From positions 1,841,538-1,905,537 of the forward strand of contig NZ_KQ033885.1 in the NCBI RefSeq assembly GCF_000967265.1: DNA of 64,000 bases, written 5' to 3'. The notes under the pieces were generated by a model, which made no database searches, was not told where the DNA came from, and worked only from the letters and a program-made list of their open reading frames with translations. Origin of the DNA: Bifidobacterium mellis. GTDB lineage: Bacteria > Actinomycetota > Actinomycetes > Actinomycetales > Bifidobacteriaceae. Made by a program: the position numbers and the translations under genes. How positions within the stretch are numbered: position 1 is the first letter of the stretch; every line of letters starts with the position of its first letter. Positions 17,452-26,515 of the stretch are shown one piece after another.

Positions 17452-18170
17452 TGGTAGCCCACCGACCAGATGGTCCTGATGGGGTCCACCCCCAAGGCTT
17501 TGAGCTTGCGCCGGGCATTGCTCAGATGCACCCTGACCGCAGCCGTGGCATCGCTGTCTGTATCATTGGCGGCCGGGTCATCCTCTGCGGCCAGGCAGGC
17601 CTCCCATATCTGCATGGGCGCGTAGGCCCGCCCTGGATGCTCTGCCAATAAAGCGCATATGCGGTATTCCGTATCCGTCAGATTGGCGCTGTGCCCATCC
17701 ACCCTGATCTGCCGCGCCTGAAGGTCCATGTCCAAGGGTCCGAAATGCAGGAGGGGACGCCCGCGCCGACTGCCCTGGGAAAGCCTCGCCCTGACCTTGG
17801 CTCGAAGTTCGGCAATGCCGAAAGGCTTGCGTATATAGTCGTCGGCACCCAGGCCATAGGCCAGGACCGCACTGTCCTCGTCGGTCTTGGCCGTCAGGAA
17901 GATAATCGGACAGGACACCCGTTCCCTGATGGCAGCCAGGAGGGCAAAGCCGTCCATGTGGGGCATCATGACATCGCAGAGAATCAGGTCGACCGAGGAC
18001 AGGTCCATGCTTACGACCTTCCGCGACTCGTTGACCACGGTCACGGCATAGCCGTCCTTGGACAGGGCCGCCATCAGCAGTGTGGTGATCCTTGGATCGT
18101 CGTCCACCATCAGGATGGAGGCCCGATGCCGATCGTCCCCGGGGGAACCTCCGGCGTGCACATCAGCCAC
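17439..18170 (-). CDS. OmpR-family response regulator
   Basis: Two-domain regulator. The receiver holds DDD near its start, the phospho-acceptor Asp in LILCDVMMP, the TA switch in FLTAKTD and Lys in YIRKPFG. The DNA-binding winged helix ends in IRTIWSVGYQWVA. I place the start at the GTG at 18170 because AGGAG stands 6 bases before it; a longer frame from GTG 18236 adds 22 residues without a ribosome site. A roughly 20-residue Asp/Ala-rich insertion (AAEDDPAANDTDSD) in the effector domain is unusual. Partner of the adjacent kinase and probably activator of the transporter operon upstream. Confidence 0.93.
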   Translation of the reverse strand: MADVHAGGSPGDDRHRASILMVDDDPRITTLLMAALSKDGYAVTVVNESRKVVSMDLSSVDLILCDVMMPHMDGFALLAAIRERVSCPIIFLTAKTDEDSAVLAYGLGADDYIRKPFGIAELRAKVRARLSQGSRRGRPLLHFGPLDMDLQARQIRVDGHSANLTDTEYRICALLAEHPGRAYAPMQIWEACLAAEDDPAANDTDSDATAAVRVHLSNARRKLKALGVDPIRTIWSVGYQWVA

Positions 18171-18310
18171 GATTGGCTCCTTTTCTGCGTTTTCTGCGCT
18201 TGCCGACTCGGCCCAGCCGCGTTTGAGAATGAACACCTTGCGGGCCAGGATTCCAGCAAGCCTGATTTCTAGGACAGATTCCTTACGGACCGGATGCCCT
18301 GTAATCCAGT

Positions 18311-19135
18311 CTAATCGCTGACCTTTCGCCGATCCTCGAACCTGCCGATCCAGAGCAGGAGGGCCAGGCCCAGGGTCAGGGTGAGGACCAGACAGGGAAC
18401 CAGATTATCCACAGCCGTCATGCCGATTGAGGCACGCAGGCCCTCCCCTCCCGGCATGGTCAAGGCCAGGGCCTGCTCGATTCCCAGGGAGCCGAACCTG
18501 GTAGGCCAGGTAAAGGGTATCCACCGGCTGATCCCGGGAGTGCTGGCGGCGCCGGACAGGGTACGGCTGTACAGGCCGTTGAAGAGGCCACCAAGGGAAC
18601 TGATGGATACTCCGGTGCCCAGGACACCGATGGCGATGGTCGCATTCCGGCCGAAGCGTAGGGCCAGGGCGATGGAGAAAAGGTAGAGGCAGAGGGAACC
18701 AACGGCCATGCCCAAAGTAGCGAGCGCGACGGCCGAGATTGGTGCGCCCAGTCCGCCAGCCAGAACCATGGGCAGGCAGAAGGCCAGAGCCGCCAGGGCC
18801 AGTGCCAGCAGACCCAGAAGCCAGAGCACCAGGACCTTGGCCGCCAGACCCAGACGGCGGCTGGGAATCCCCAGAAGGTTGGCCATGTCGCCGGCCTCAC
18901 GCTCGGTTTCGATGTTTATGGCAACAACGATGGCGGCCATCAGGGGCATGAAGGCGCCCAGGACCTGAAAGAAGGCATCGGTCTCCAACCCGGGATCATA
19001 GGGGGCTGCGGCGAAGTAGGCACCGCAGACGAGTCCTGCCGCCAACCCGCAGACGACATGGATGGCGATAAGCACAGATCCGTGCAATCTCACGACTTCC
19101 GAGGCCACGACCCGGCCGACTGTCATCCCAGCCAT
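18311..19135 (-). CDS. ABC-2-type permease, LanG-like protection transporter subunit
   Basis: Membrane subunit of 274 residues with about six helices and an extracellular loop between the first two (FAAAPYDPGLETDAFF). The cytoplasmic IETEREAGDMANLLGIPSRR segment after helix 2 is typical of the SpaG/MutG/EpiG permeases, which help expel lantibiotics from the membrane. It starts one base after the stop of the LanE-like gene. It forms with it and the upstream ATPase the three-subunit FEG complex. The family assignment is from gene order and this segment; the peptide it acts on is unknown. Confidence 0.8.
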   Translation of the reverse strand: MAGMTVGRVVASEVVRLHGSVLIAIHVVCGLAAGLVCGAYFAAAPYDPGLETDAFFQVLGAFMPLMAAIVVAINIETEREAGDMANLLGIPSRRLGLAAKVLVLWLLGLLALALAALAFCLPMVLAGGLGAPISAVALATLGMAVGSLCLYLFSIALALRFGRNATIAIGVLGTGVSISSLGGLFNGLYSRTLSGAASTPGISRWIPFTWPTRFGSLGIEQALALTMPGGEGLRASIGMTAVDNLVPCLVLTLTLGLALLLWIGRFEDRRKVSD

Positions 19136-19136
19136 G

Positions 19137-19994
19137 TCAGTTGGTCTCCTTCCGCGAGAACCAGATGCCCGTCAGGACGGACAGGAGCAGGAACCAGACC
19201 AGACAGGCCACCAAGGCCGTCAAGCTCTGCCCGCCGAAGACAGACAAGGCGGCCTTGATCGGACTGTTGCTTTCGGTCTCCAAGGGCACGCCATCAGGCA
19301 TGACCTTCATGAAGGGCACCGGCAGGTTGATCATGGCGGCGGGCGGCAGGAAGGGCCATAGCCGTTGGTCTCCCCAGAAGATGATTGAGACCAGCAGGTC
19401 CACCATGTAAGGCAGGCCGAACCCGATCAGAACGCCGAACCGGGCGGTCAGGGCAAGTCCCGCCGGTATCATCCAGGAGCAGGCCAGGACCAGCATCAGG
19501 GCGCTGACTACAAAATCGACCAGGGAGGGGCCCTGAACCCCGGAAACGGCGACTATGAGTGCCGAAAGGCCCAGAGCCAGCAGGGTGGCGAGGCCGACCA
19601 GAAGCAGGCAGTAGACGATCTTGGCCCACCAGACCATAACGGGCACGGCAGGCAGGGACAGGGTCGTTCTCCACCGCTGCTTTCCGTCGATGTTGGCCAC
19701 GGCGACGCTTATCAGGGCGGTCATGGCCGGAAGGAGCAGGACATACCAGTAGTTGACCCAGGAGGGCAACCAGGCGTGCAGTCCGAATGCGAAGCAAGCC
19801 ACGATGACAATGAGCACCAGGGGGAAAGCCAGGGCCATCCGTCTGGGTGCTGCCGACCGGCCCTTCATGATCTCCGCTGCCAGGATCCTGCCGAAGGGGA
19901 TGCCGTTGCCCCTAGTCCCGAGCCTTGCCTCGGCCCGGTTGTCTGAAGTAGTCGTATTCTGCTGGATGAGTTCGCTGGCATTCCTCTCGTTCAT
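19137..19994 (-). CDS. ABC-2-type permease, LanE-like protection transporter subunit
   Basis: 285 residues with a 50-residue cytoplasmic N-terminus and about six helices. The IDGKQRWRTTLSLPAVPVMVWWAK segment (around residues 100-125) corresponds to the conserved loop of MutE/EpiE/SpaE lantibiotic-protection permeases, which in known members resembles DxEKxxGxWxxLxxLPVSxxxxWxAK. Its first codon overlaps the ATPase stop by 4 bases. Second membrane subunit of the FEG complex. Function in self-protection or acquired resistance is inferred, since no lanthipeptide synthesis genes are beside it. Confidence 0.82.
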   Translation of the reverse strand: MNERNASELIQQNTTTSDNRAEARLGTRGNGIPFGRILAAEIMKGRSAAPRRMALAFPLVLIVIVACFAFGLHAWLPSWVNYWYVLLLPAMTALISVAVANIDGKQRWRTTLSLPAVPVMVWWAKIVYCLLLVGLATLLALGLSALIVAVSGVQGPSLVDFVVSALMLVLACSWMIPAGLALTARFGVLIGFGLPYMVDLLVSIIFWGDQRLWPFLPPAAMINLPVPFMKVMPDGVPLETESNSPIKAALSVFGGQSLTALVACLVWFLLLSVLTGIWFSRKETN

Positions 19995-20686
19995 CGTGAC
20001 CTCCTGAGCACGTCCATGAACAGCCCCTCCAGGTCCTCCCCGGCGTGCAGCTCATTCTCGTAGGCCAGGCGACCGTCGGCGATGATGCCGATGTGGTCCG
20101 CCAGGACCGACACCTCGGAGAGGATGTGGCTGGAGACGATCACGCTCATCCCCTGCTGCGGGAAGCTGCGTATCATCCCCCTCAGCTCCTCGATGCCCAA
20201 CGGATCCAGCCCGTTGGTGGGCTCGTCCAGAATCAGCAGACGAGGGTTGGTCAGGATGGCATTGGCTATCCCCAGGCGCTGTTTCATGCCTAGTGAGAAC
20301 TGTCCAGCCTTCTTGGAGCCCGTATCGCTAAGTCCGGCAATGGAGAGCGCCTGGTCGATCCGCTCATCGGGCAGGCCGAAGAGGGTTGTGCGCACCTTGA
20401 GGTTCTGGCGGGCCGTCAGATTGGGATAGACGGGCGGCTGCTCGATCAGGGCGCCGATGTCGTAGAGATCCCGGCGCGACCAAGGGTGCCCGTCCAGAAT
20501 CATGGATCCGCCAGTAGGGTGCAGCATGCCTGTGACCATCTTCAGGGTGGTGGATTTGCCAGCCCCATTTGGACCCAGGAGCCCGTAGACTCCGCCCTCG
20601 GGGACATGCAGGGACACCTGGTCGACGGCCCGTTGTCCGTGGCCGAAGACCTTGGTCAGACCCTCGGTCCGCAATATGTAACGCAT
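19991..20686 (-). CDS. ABC ATPase, LanF/BcrA-type
   Basis: 231-residue ATPase, first gene of the operon. Walker A GPNGAGKST, signature FSLGMKQRLGIA (the SLGMKQR form used by bacitracin/lantibiotic protection ATPases), Walker B LLILDEPTNGLDP and switch His in VSSHILSE are all present. AGGAGC lies 5 bases before the ATG at 20686. It drives the two ABC-2 permeases that follow. The five genes F, E, G, response regulator and kinase lie in one direction, the arrangement of stand-alone lantibiotic-resistance loci. Confidence 0.92.
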   Translation of the reverse strand: MRYILRTEGLTKVFGHGQRAVDQVSLHVPEGGVYGLLGPNGAGKSTTLKMVTGMLHPTGGSMILDGHPWSRRDLYDIGALIEQPPVYPNLTARQNLKVRTTLFGLPDERIDQALSIAGLSDTGSKKAGQFSLGMKQRLGIANAILTNPRLLILDEPTNGLDPLGIEELRGMIRSFPQQGMSVIVSSHILSEVSVLADHIGIIADGRLAYENELHAGEDLEGLFMDVLRRSR

Positions 20687-21104
20687 GGTCAGCTCCTATT
20701 CGTTTCCGTGTGGCAGGAGCCAGACTAAAGAGCGAAAATAAAGAAAGATAAAGAAGCGGGCAAAGTCCCCCCGCAATCCAAGGAAGGCGTCGTGAAGAGT
20801 GAAGGTCTGAGAGGCCTGGAACAGTCACAATTCTGAGTCTGTCGAACCTTAATATCCGACAGGATCCGTGTAGCAAGCCGGCAGAGCAAGAGGCCAGCAG
20901 AGCAAGGACTATGCTGGATGGTTTCGCCGAAGGTCATGAGATGTCGATCGGACCCAACCCTCGCTTTCTCCTCGTTTTTGCAGCGTGCCATTTAACACAC
21001 GCAACCAAGGAAATCAACTCTTTTCTTCCCGCCGGGCCGATGCTACATCTGGTACCTGGCTCTGGTGCACCATGCCAATTCGACAGCACGATCAAAGGAA
21101 CCAC
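20687..21104. promoter_or_regulatory. Divergent intergenic region between LanFEG operon and siderophore operon
   Basis: 418 bases without a credible gene. A perfect 6+6-bp dyad, CTGTCG-12-CGACAG, lies at 20839-20862 with an AT-rich centre (CCTTAATATC). It could be an operator for either operon. I see no clear IdeR/DtxR iron box, although the right-hand operon would be expected to be iron-regulated. Confidence 0.4.
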
Positions 21105-22175
21105 ATGCACATTCGACCATTCCCTTCCCTCACTCGATTCAAGCGCACTATCGCAGTCATCCTGGTGCTGGCAAGCGCCCTGTTCTTCCTGGGTGCCTGC
21201 GGATCGGACTCGCAGGCAGGTCCGTCCAGCGAGTCAAAGGTCACGGAAGGGCAAGGCTCCTTCCCCGTCAAGATCGATCACGTCTACGGCACCACCTCCA
21301 TACCCTCCAAGCCCAAGCGCATCGCCACTGTCGGATGGGCCACCCCCGACAACCTCATCGCCTTGGGGGTCGTGCCGGTCAGTATCCAGAAGAACGCCTT
21401 CGGCAAGACCGTGGATGGCGGATACCTGCCCTGGACCAAGGATGCCCTGGATGACATGCATGTGGACAAGGCGGATATGCCCAAGCTGCATGACGAATCA
21501 GACAGTATCGATGTCGAGGCCATCGCCGCATCCAAGCCCGATCTGATCATCGGCCTGCTCTCCGGCATGACCAAGAAGCAGTACGACACCTTGAGCAGGA
21601 TCGCGCCCACCATCGCCTATCAGAAGGTGGCCTGGGGCGACCCCTGGCGCAGGGTCATCACCGCCACGGCCCAGGCCATCGGTGAACCAGAAAAGGGCAA
21701 GCAGCTGATAGCCGACCTGGAGGAGCGCATCGCAAAGGCCGCCGAGGCCCATTCAGCCATCAAGGGGAAGACCGGGGCGGTCATGTACTTCGACGCCTCC
21801 AAGCTCTCCAAGTTCAGCGTCTACACCACCTCCGACGCCCGGCCGCAATTCCTGAACGACCTGGGCCTGGAGACTCCGGAGTCCATCAAGGAGGACTCCA
21901 GGAGCACCGAGGACTTCTACAAGGAGATCTCCTCGGAGCACGCCGACAGGTACAAGGATGTCGACATCATCGTCACCTACGGCACCCCGGACCTGCTTGA
22001 AGCGATGCGCAAGGACCCCCTTCTCTCCAAGATTCCCGCAGTTGCGCGCGGATCCGTCGTGGTCATCGACAATGACAGCGAGATGGCCAATGCCCTCGAC
22101 CCCTCGGCCCTGTCCATCCAGAAGACGACCGACACCTACGCCGGGCTTCTGGGCGAGGCTGCCTCCAAGGTCTGA
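21105..22175 (+). CDS. Ferric-siderophore ABC transporter binding lipoprotein
   Basis: Extracellular substrate-binding lipoprotein of the FecB/FepB (PeriBP type 2) class, 356 residues. The ATG at 21105 is chosen because AAAGGA is 5 bases before it and it gives a proper lipoprotein signal: positive residues, a hydrophobic core (AVILVLASALFF) and lipobox LGAC. The mature part begins with a GSDSQAGPSS linker. Motifs KRIATVGWATPDNLIALGVVPV and ASKPDLIIGLLSG are typical of iron-chelate binders. Two FecCD permeases, an ATPase and a siderophore-interacting protein follow in the same direction. Exact siderophore unknown. Confidence 0.92.
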   Translation: MHIRPFPSLTRFKRTIAVILVLASALFFLGACGSDSQAGPSSESKVTEGQGSFPVKIDHVYGTTSIPSKPKRIATVGWATPDNLIALGVVPVSIQKNAFGKTVDGGYLPWTKDALDDMHVDKADMPKLHDESDSIDVEAIAASKPDLIIGLLSGMTKKQYDTLSRIAPTIAYQKVAWGDPWRRVITATAQAIGEPEKGKQLIADLEERIAKAAEAHSAIKGKTGAVMYFDASKLSKFSVYTTSDARPQFLNDLGLETPESIKEDSRSTEDFYKEISSEHADRYKDVDIIVTYGTPDLLEAMRKDPLLSKIPAVARGSVVVIDNDSEMANALDPSALSIQKTTDTYAGLLGEAASKV

Positions 22176-22220
22176 TCAGGCCGCAGGTGTGGGGATGAAA
22201 GAGGGAGAGGTGGCGCATAT

Positions 22221-23270
22221 ATGCGGTCGGGAGTGACTCCGGGCCCAGGCACCCGGCGAGCAACCATGCATCGCAACGGAAACAGACCCATGGTCTTGTC
22301 CGGGCTGATTCTGGCGGTCTGTCTGGTCATGGTCTGCGCCCTGTCCCTGGTTTTCGGCTCCCGTTCCGTCAGCCCTTCCGACATCCTCCACGCCCTGTCC
22401 GCCTCCTCGGATGACATCGCGGTCTCGGCCATCCGCCTGAGAATCCCCCGCACCGTCCTCGGCCTCCTGGTCGGTGCCGGGCTCGGGGTGGCCGGGACCC
22501 TGATGCAGGGCATATCACGCAATCCATTGGCGGACCCGTCGATCCTGGGGTTCAATACGGGGGCGGCCCTGGCGATCGTCTGCTCCATGGCCTTCTTCTC
22601 CCTATCAACACCGGTCCAGTACGTCTGGGTGGGACTGCTGGGCAGTGCAACAACCGCGCTGGTCGTCTGGGCCATAGGCTCCCTGGGCCCATCCGGCCCA
22701 TCGCCCCTGAGGCTGACCCTGGCCGGTGTCGTGGTCAGCTCGGTACTGGAGTCCCTTACCTCCGCCATCCTCCTGCCGCGCGTCAATGTCATCAGCTCAT
22801 ATCGCTTCTGGCAGGTGGGTGGAATCTCGGGCGCCCGGTTCGACCTCATGATGCCGGTCCTGCCTCTTCTCGCCCTTGGCCTGATACTCGCCTTCTGCCT
22901 GACACCCGGAATCAACGCCTTGACCCTGGGTGACCAGATGGCCGAAGGACTGGGTATGCACGTCGGACGCGTCCGCAGCCTGGCCTGGCTTGCCGCGATA
23001 CTCCTCTGCGCCTCCTGTACGGCGTTGGCGGGTCCGATCGGCTTCGTCGGATTGATGGTCCCCCATGTGGCACGACTGCTCATAGGCCCCGACTACAGGC
23101 GAATCATGGCCCTGAGCATCCTTATCGGCCCCCTCCTGGTGGTCGGCGCCGATGTGGTTGGCAGGATAATCACCCGTCCATCCGATGTGGAGGTGGGCAT
23201 CGTCACGGCACTGATCGGGGCTCCCGTATTCGTGATTCTGGCCGGGCGCAGAAGAACCGCGGAGGTATAG
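22221..23270 (+). CDS. FecCD-family siderophore ABC permease 1
   Basis: 349-residue permease of the BtuC/FecCD fold with about ten helices. It shows the family stretches LRIPRTVLGLLVGAGLGVAGTLMQGISRNPLADPSILG and AGPIGFVGLMVPHVAR(L), the latter contacting the ATPase, given here only as parts. Start at 22221 follows GGGAGAGG by about 9 bases; an internal ATG at 22266 has a poorer site. It pairs with the next permease as a heterodimer through which the iron chelate enters. Confidence 0.93.
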   Translation: MRSGVTPGPGTRRATMHRNGNRPMVLSGLILAVCLVMVCALSLVFGSRSVSPSDILHALSASSDDIAVSAIRLRIPRTVLGLLVGAGLGVAGTLMQGISRNPLADPSILGFNTGAALAIVCSMAFFSLSTPVQYVWVGLLGSATTALVVWAIGSLGPSGPSPLRLTLAGVVVSSVLESLTSAILLPRVNVISSYRFWQVGGISGARFDLMMPVLPLLALGLILAFCLTPGINALTLGDQMAEGLGMHVGRVRSLAWLAAILLCASCTALAGPIGFVGLMVPHVARLLIGPDYRRIMALSILIGPLLVVGADVVGRIITRPSDVEVGIVTALIGAPVFVILAGRRRTAEV

Positions 23271-23272
23271 GC

Positions 23273-24331
23273 ATGGTCGCTTATTCCCTTCATGATTCGC
23301 ATAGGCACGATACGATGACCGACCTGCAGCGGATACGACGGGCCCAAGCCATTCGTTCACTGGCAGTCACCATTCTGCTTGTGATACTTCTGTTCGGGCT
23401 CACACTGGCCGACCTGGTTCTGGGACACCGCGCCTACTCCATGAACGACCTGATTGGAACGGTTTGGGGGCAGGGCGACGAAGGTACCAGGTTCGTGATT
23501 CTCCAGCTGCGCATGCCCCGGACGCTGATCGGCTGTGTCGCCGGCCTGGCGTTCGGCATGGCCGGGATCGGCTTCCAGCACCTCCTGCGCAACATGATGG
23601 CCAGCCCGGACATCATCGGCATTACGGCCGGAGCCAACACGGCCGCCATCTTCGGCATTGTCGTATTGGGCCTTTCGGGTATGCCACTGGTCTGCCTGGC
23701 GGTCATGGGCGGTCTCCTGACAGCCCTCCTGGTCATGGCCCTGGCCTGGCGCGGTTCGTTTGACCCGACCCGGCTGATACTGATCGGCATCGGAGTGGCC
23801 GCAGGGTTCAACGCACTGGGCTCCTGGCTGATGATTCGCAGCGACCAGTGGGACATCCAGACTGCGACCAGATGGCTGACGGGCAGTCTGGCCGATGCCC
23901 AGTGGACCGATCTGCCGATACTTGCAACAGCAACCCTGCTCGGCGCCATGCTCCTGTTGGCACTCGACAGGAATGTCAGCACCCTGCAACTGGGGCAGGA
24001 GATGGCCGCCGGACTGGGCGTCAGAGTGAGCCGCGTCCAGTTCCAGGTGATTATCGTAGGTGTGCTGCTCCTGGCCGTCGCAACGGCGACCACCGGTCCC
24101 ATCTCCTTCGTTTCCTTTCTCTCCGGCCCCATCGCCGCGGTCCTGGTAGGCCGGGGGGCATCAGCCCTTATCCAGTCGGGCCTGGTGGGTGGTTGCCTGG
24201 TTCTGGGGTCCGACATCGTCGCCCAGCATCTGCCCACAACCCAGGTACCGGTCGGCATCATCACCAGCATTGTGGGCGGGCCCGTTCTCATCGCGATCAT
24301 GGTCCTCATGACCCGCAGACAGGAGCTCTGA
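23273..24331 (+). CDS. FecCD-family siderophore ABC permease 2
   Basis: 352-residue second permease of the same fold. Recognisable parts are LRMPRTLIGCVAGLAFGMAG, NMMASPDIIGITAGA and TGPISFVSFLSGPIA. A GGAGGT ribosome site ends 6 bases before the ATG at 23273, inside the last codons of permease 1, so the two are coupled. The FVSFLSGPIA variant of the coupling segment differs from FVGLMVPHVA in permease 1, as often seen in FecC/FecD-type heterodimers. Confidence 0.92.
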   Translation: MVAYSLHDSHRHDTMTDLQRIRRAQAIRSLAVTILLVILLFGLTLADLVLGHRAYSMNDLIGTVWGQGDEGTRFVILQLRMPRTLIGCVAGLAFGMAGIGFQHLLRNMMASPDIIGITAGANTAAIFGIVVLGLSGMPLVCLAVMGGLLTALLVMALAWRGSFDPTRLILIGIGVAAGFNALGSWLMIRSDQWDIQTATRWLTGSLADAQWTDLPILATATLLGAMLLLALDRNVSTLQLGQEMAAGLGVRVSRVQFQVIIVGVLLLAVATATTGPISFVSFLSGPIAAVLVGRGASALIQSGLVGGCLVLGSDIVAQHLPTTQVPVGIITSIVGGPVLIAIMVLMTRRQEL

Positions 24332-24336
24332 ACATC

Positions 24337-25236
24337 ATGACATCACCCCCGACAGGCGACTCCTGGAGCATCGCGCATAGGCTGACCGCATCGCACCTCC
24401 GCCTCACCTATGGCGGGCGCACGGTCATCGAGGACCTGAGTCTGGATATACCCCCACACACGATGGGATCCATCATCGGACCCAACGGGTGCGGAAAATC
24501 AACCTTCCTCAAGGCCATGGCCAGGATACTGAAACCGGCCTCGGGTGCCGTCATGCTGGACGGAGAACCCATCACCAGCATGCCCACCCGCAAGGTGGCG
24601 ACGATCCTGGGGCTGCTGCCGCAGAACCCGTCAGCCCCCGCCGGCATCGCCATCGCCGACCTGGTCGCTCGCGGCCGGTACCCCCACCACCACTTCGTCG
24701 AGCGGTGGACAACCAAGGATGAGAAGGCGGTGGAACGGGCCCTTGCCCTGACCGGACTGACCGATATGGCGGGGTGCCCAATCGACCGCCTGTCCGGAGG
24801 CCAACGCCAGCGCGCCTGGATTGCCCTGACCCTGGCCCAGCAGACCGACATACTCCTTCTTGACGAGCCGACCACTTACCTGGACATCGCCTACCAGCTT
24901 GAGGTCCTTGACCTGCTGAGCACCCTGAACAGGCAGGAGGGCGTCACGGTGGTCATGGTTCTCCACGACCTGAACATGGCCGCCAGATACTCGGATTGGA
25001 TCCTGGCCATCAAGGATGGCAGGAGGGTCGCCCTGGGCGCCCCCGATGAGGTCATGACCGAGAACCTGGTCAGCGAGGTATTCGACATCGCATCCACCGT
25101 GGTGACCGATGGGCCCACCGGCGCCCCCTTGATGACCCCGGCACCCCTCCATAGTCTCGAAGCCCACTCTGGCGGGGATCGCAATGTACACGTACACTGG
25201 GATGACTCGACAGGACGACACCGAACAATCCGATGA
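24337..25236 (+). CDS. Siderophore ABC transporter ATPase (FecE-like)
   Basis: 299-residue ATPase energising the two FecCD permeases. Walker A GPNGCGKST, Q-loop GLLPQNP, signature LSGGQRQRAWIA, Walker B ILLLDEPTTYLD and the FecE/FepC hallmark MVLHDLNMAARYSD are present. AGGAGC precedes the ATG by about 10 bases. The C-terminus is about 30 residues longer than typical and rich in His, Asp and Gly (NVHVHWDD), possibly just a divergent tail. Confidence 0.95.
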   Translation: MTSPPTGDSWSIAHRLTASHLRLTYGGRTVIEDLSLDIPPHTMGSIIGPNGCGKSTFLKAMARILKPASGAVMLDGEPITSMPTRKVATILGLLPQNPSAPAGIAIADLVARGRYPHHHFVERWTTKDEKAVERALALTGLTDMAGCPIDRLSGGQRQRAWIALTLAQQTDILLLDEPTTYLDIAYQLEVLDLLSTLNRQEGVTVVMVLHDLNMAARYSDWILAIKDGRRVALGAPDEVMTENLVSEVFDIASTVVTDGPTGAPLMTPAPLHSLEAHSGGDRNVHVHWDDSTGRHRTIR

Positions 25237-25388
25237 TGTAAAACCTCTCGTCCCGCCCTCCACATCGCTTACCCCGACGTCCTGAACCGCGAGGTCTCAA
25301 GCCACAAAGTCACAAACTGCCACAACCTGAACGACAACAACCCGACACCAAAATCGACCTATAAACCTCAACCGAAAGAGAGCCAGCC

Positions 25389-26360
25389 GTGGAACGCCAA
25401 GCCAACAATCATCCTGTACCCTTGATCCCCTTCCGTGTCTCCGTAGCCAGAGCGGAAACGCTCTCGCCCCATTTCAAGCGAATCGTCTTCCAGGGACCGG
25501 ATCTGAAGATTTTTGCAGACGCCGGGTACGATGAGCGAATCAAAATCCTTTTACCCCTTCCCGAAGGATCCGTGCTGCCCCCTTCCTTCTTTGAGGCGAC
25601 CCCTGAGGATCCGCTCGCCTGGTACCAAAAGTGGAGGACCCTGCCCGCAGAGAGTCGCAATCCCATGCGCACCTATACGGTTCGCAAGGTCAGGCCCGAG
25701 AGCGAGCAAATAGATGTGGACTTCGTCATCCACGATCATGCCGGACCTGCTGGAGCCTTTGCAGAGGCTGCAAAACCTGGCGACCAGGCCATCATCATCG
25801 GCCCCAATGCACAGGCCGGGGGGCCGGTCGCGGGGATGGATTTTCACCCGGGTCAGTCCAGACATCTTCTCCTGGTGGGCGATGAGACGGCGGTACCAGC
25901 CATCGCCGCCATAATGGACAGTCTGATCCGCGACCACTGGCAGGGTGACGGGGTGGCAGTGATCGAAGTCCCGGCCGAAGAGGATCGTCTTCCGCTGCCC
26001 GAACTCGAAGGAATCCGCGTCATCTGGACGACCTGCGACGAATCCGGTCATGGACATGCCCTTATCGAAGCCATGCGCAACCTCTTGGAGGACCTACCGA
26101 TTCATTCGCCTACGGCCGTAGCCGATGAATCCTCCAAGGAATTCACAGAGGTCGATATCGACAAAGAGCTGCTCTGGGAGACTGCCGATGCCACCCAAGC
26201 CGATGCCTCCATTCGTGCCGACGACCTGTACGCCTGGATCGCCGGAGAGGCGGCCACTGTCCGCGAACTGAGGCGCATGCTGGTCAGAGACCGGGGAATG
26301 GACCGGCGTAACGTCTCTTTCATGGGATATTGGCGTCAGGGACGCAGCGAGATGTCCTGA
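25389..26360 (+). CDS. Siderophore-interacting protein (FAD-binding ferric reductase)
   Basis: Cytoplasmic flavoprotein of the ViuB/YqjH/SIP family that releases iron from imported chelates by reduction. The N-terminal FAD-binding barrel shows FKRIVFQGPDL and MRTYTVRKVR. The NAD(P)H-side domain shows LLVGDETAVPAIAAI and ends with YAWIAGEAATVRELRRML and the YWRQGRSE tail. At 323 residues it is somewhat longer than usual, with an acidic insertion near residues 235-265. The start is a GTG at 25389 after AAAGAGAG. A 152-base gap separates it from the ATPase, so it may have an extra promoter, but its position fits the uptake system. Confidence 0.92.
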   Translation: MERQANNHPVPLIPFRVSVARAETLSPHFKRIVFQGPDLKIFADAGYDERIKILLPLPEGSVLPPSFFEATPEDPLAWYQKWRTLPAESRNPMRTYTVRKVRPESEQIDVDFVIHDHAGPAGAFAEAAKPGDQAIIIGPNAQAGGPVAGMDFHPGQSRHLLLVGDETAVPAIAAIMDSLIRDHWQGDGVAVIEVPAEEDRLPLPELEGIRVIWTTCDESGHGHALIEAMRNLLEDLPIHSPTAVADESSKEFTEVDIDKELLWETADATQADASIRADDLYAWIAGEAATVRELRRMLVRDRGMDRRNVSFMGYWRQGRSEMS

Positions 26361-26459
26361 CCGGCTACGATGACGGGGTCGCTGTGGAGCAGCAGAAACT
26401 CAATCCGCGATGTCACGAAAGGCCTGCTCGCAGTTCCATCCCATATTTTCATATCAAAA

Positions 26460-26493
26460 GAACCGGGCCAGGGGCACACCCCGGACCCGGTTC
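26460..26493. terminator. Bidirectional hairpin between SIP and MFS genes
   Basis: An 8-bp stem GAACCGGG/CCCGGTTC (26460-26467 with 26486-26493) encloses a second GGGG/CCCC pairing. It lies between two convergent genes and is flanked by A/T on both sides, so it can serve both transcripts. Confidence 0.7.
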
Positions 26494-26515
26494 CCTCAAT
26501 GAGTAGCTCGGAAGA

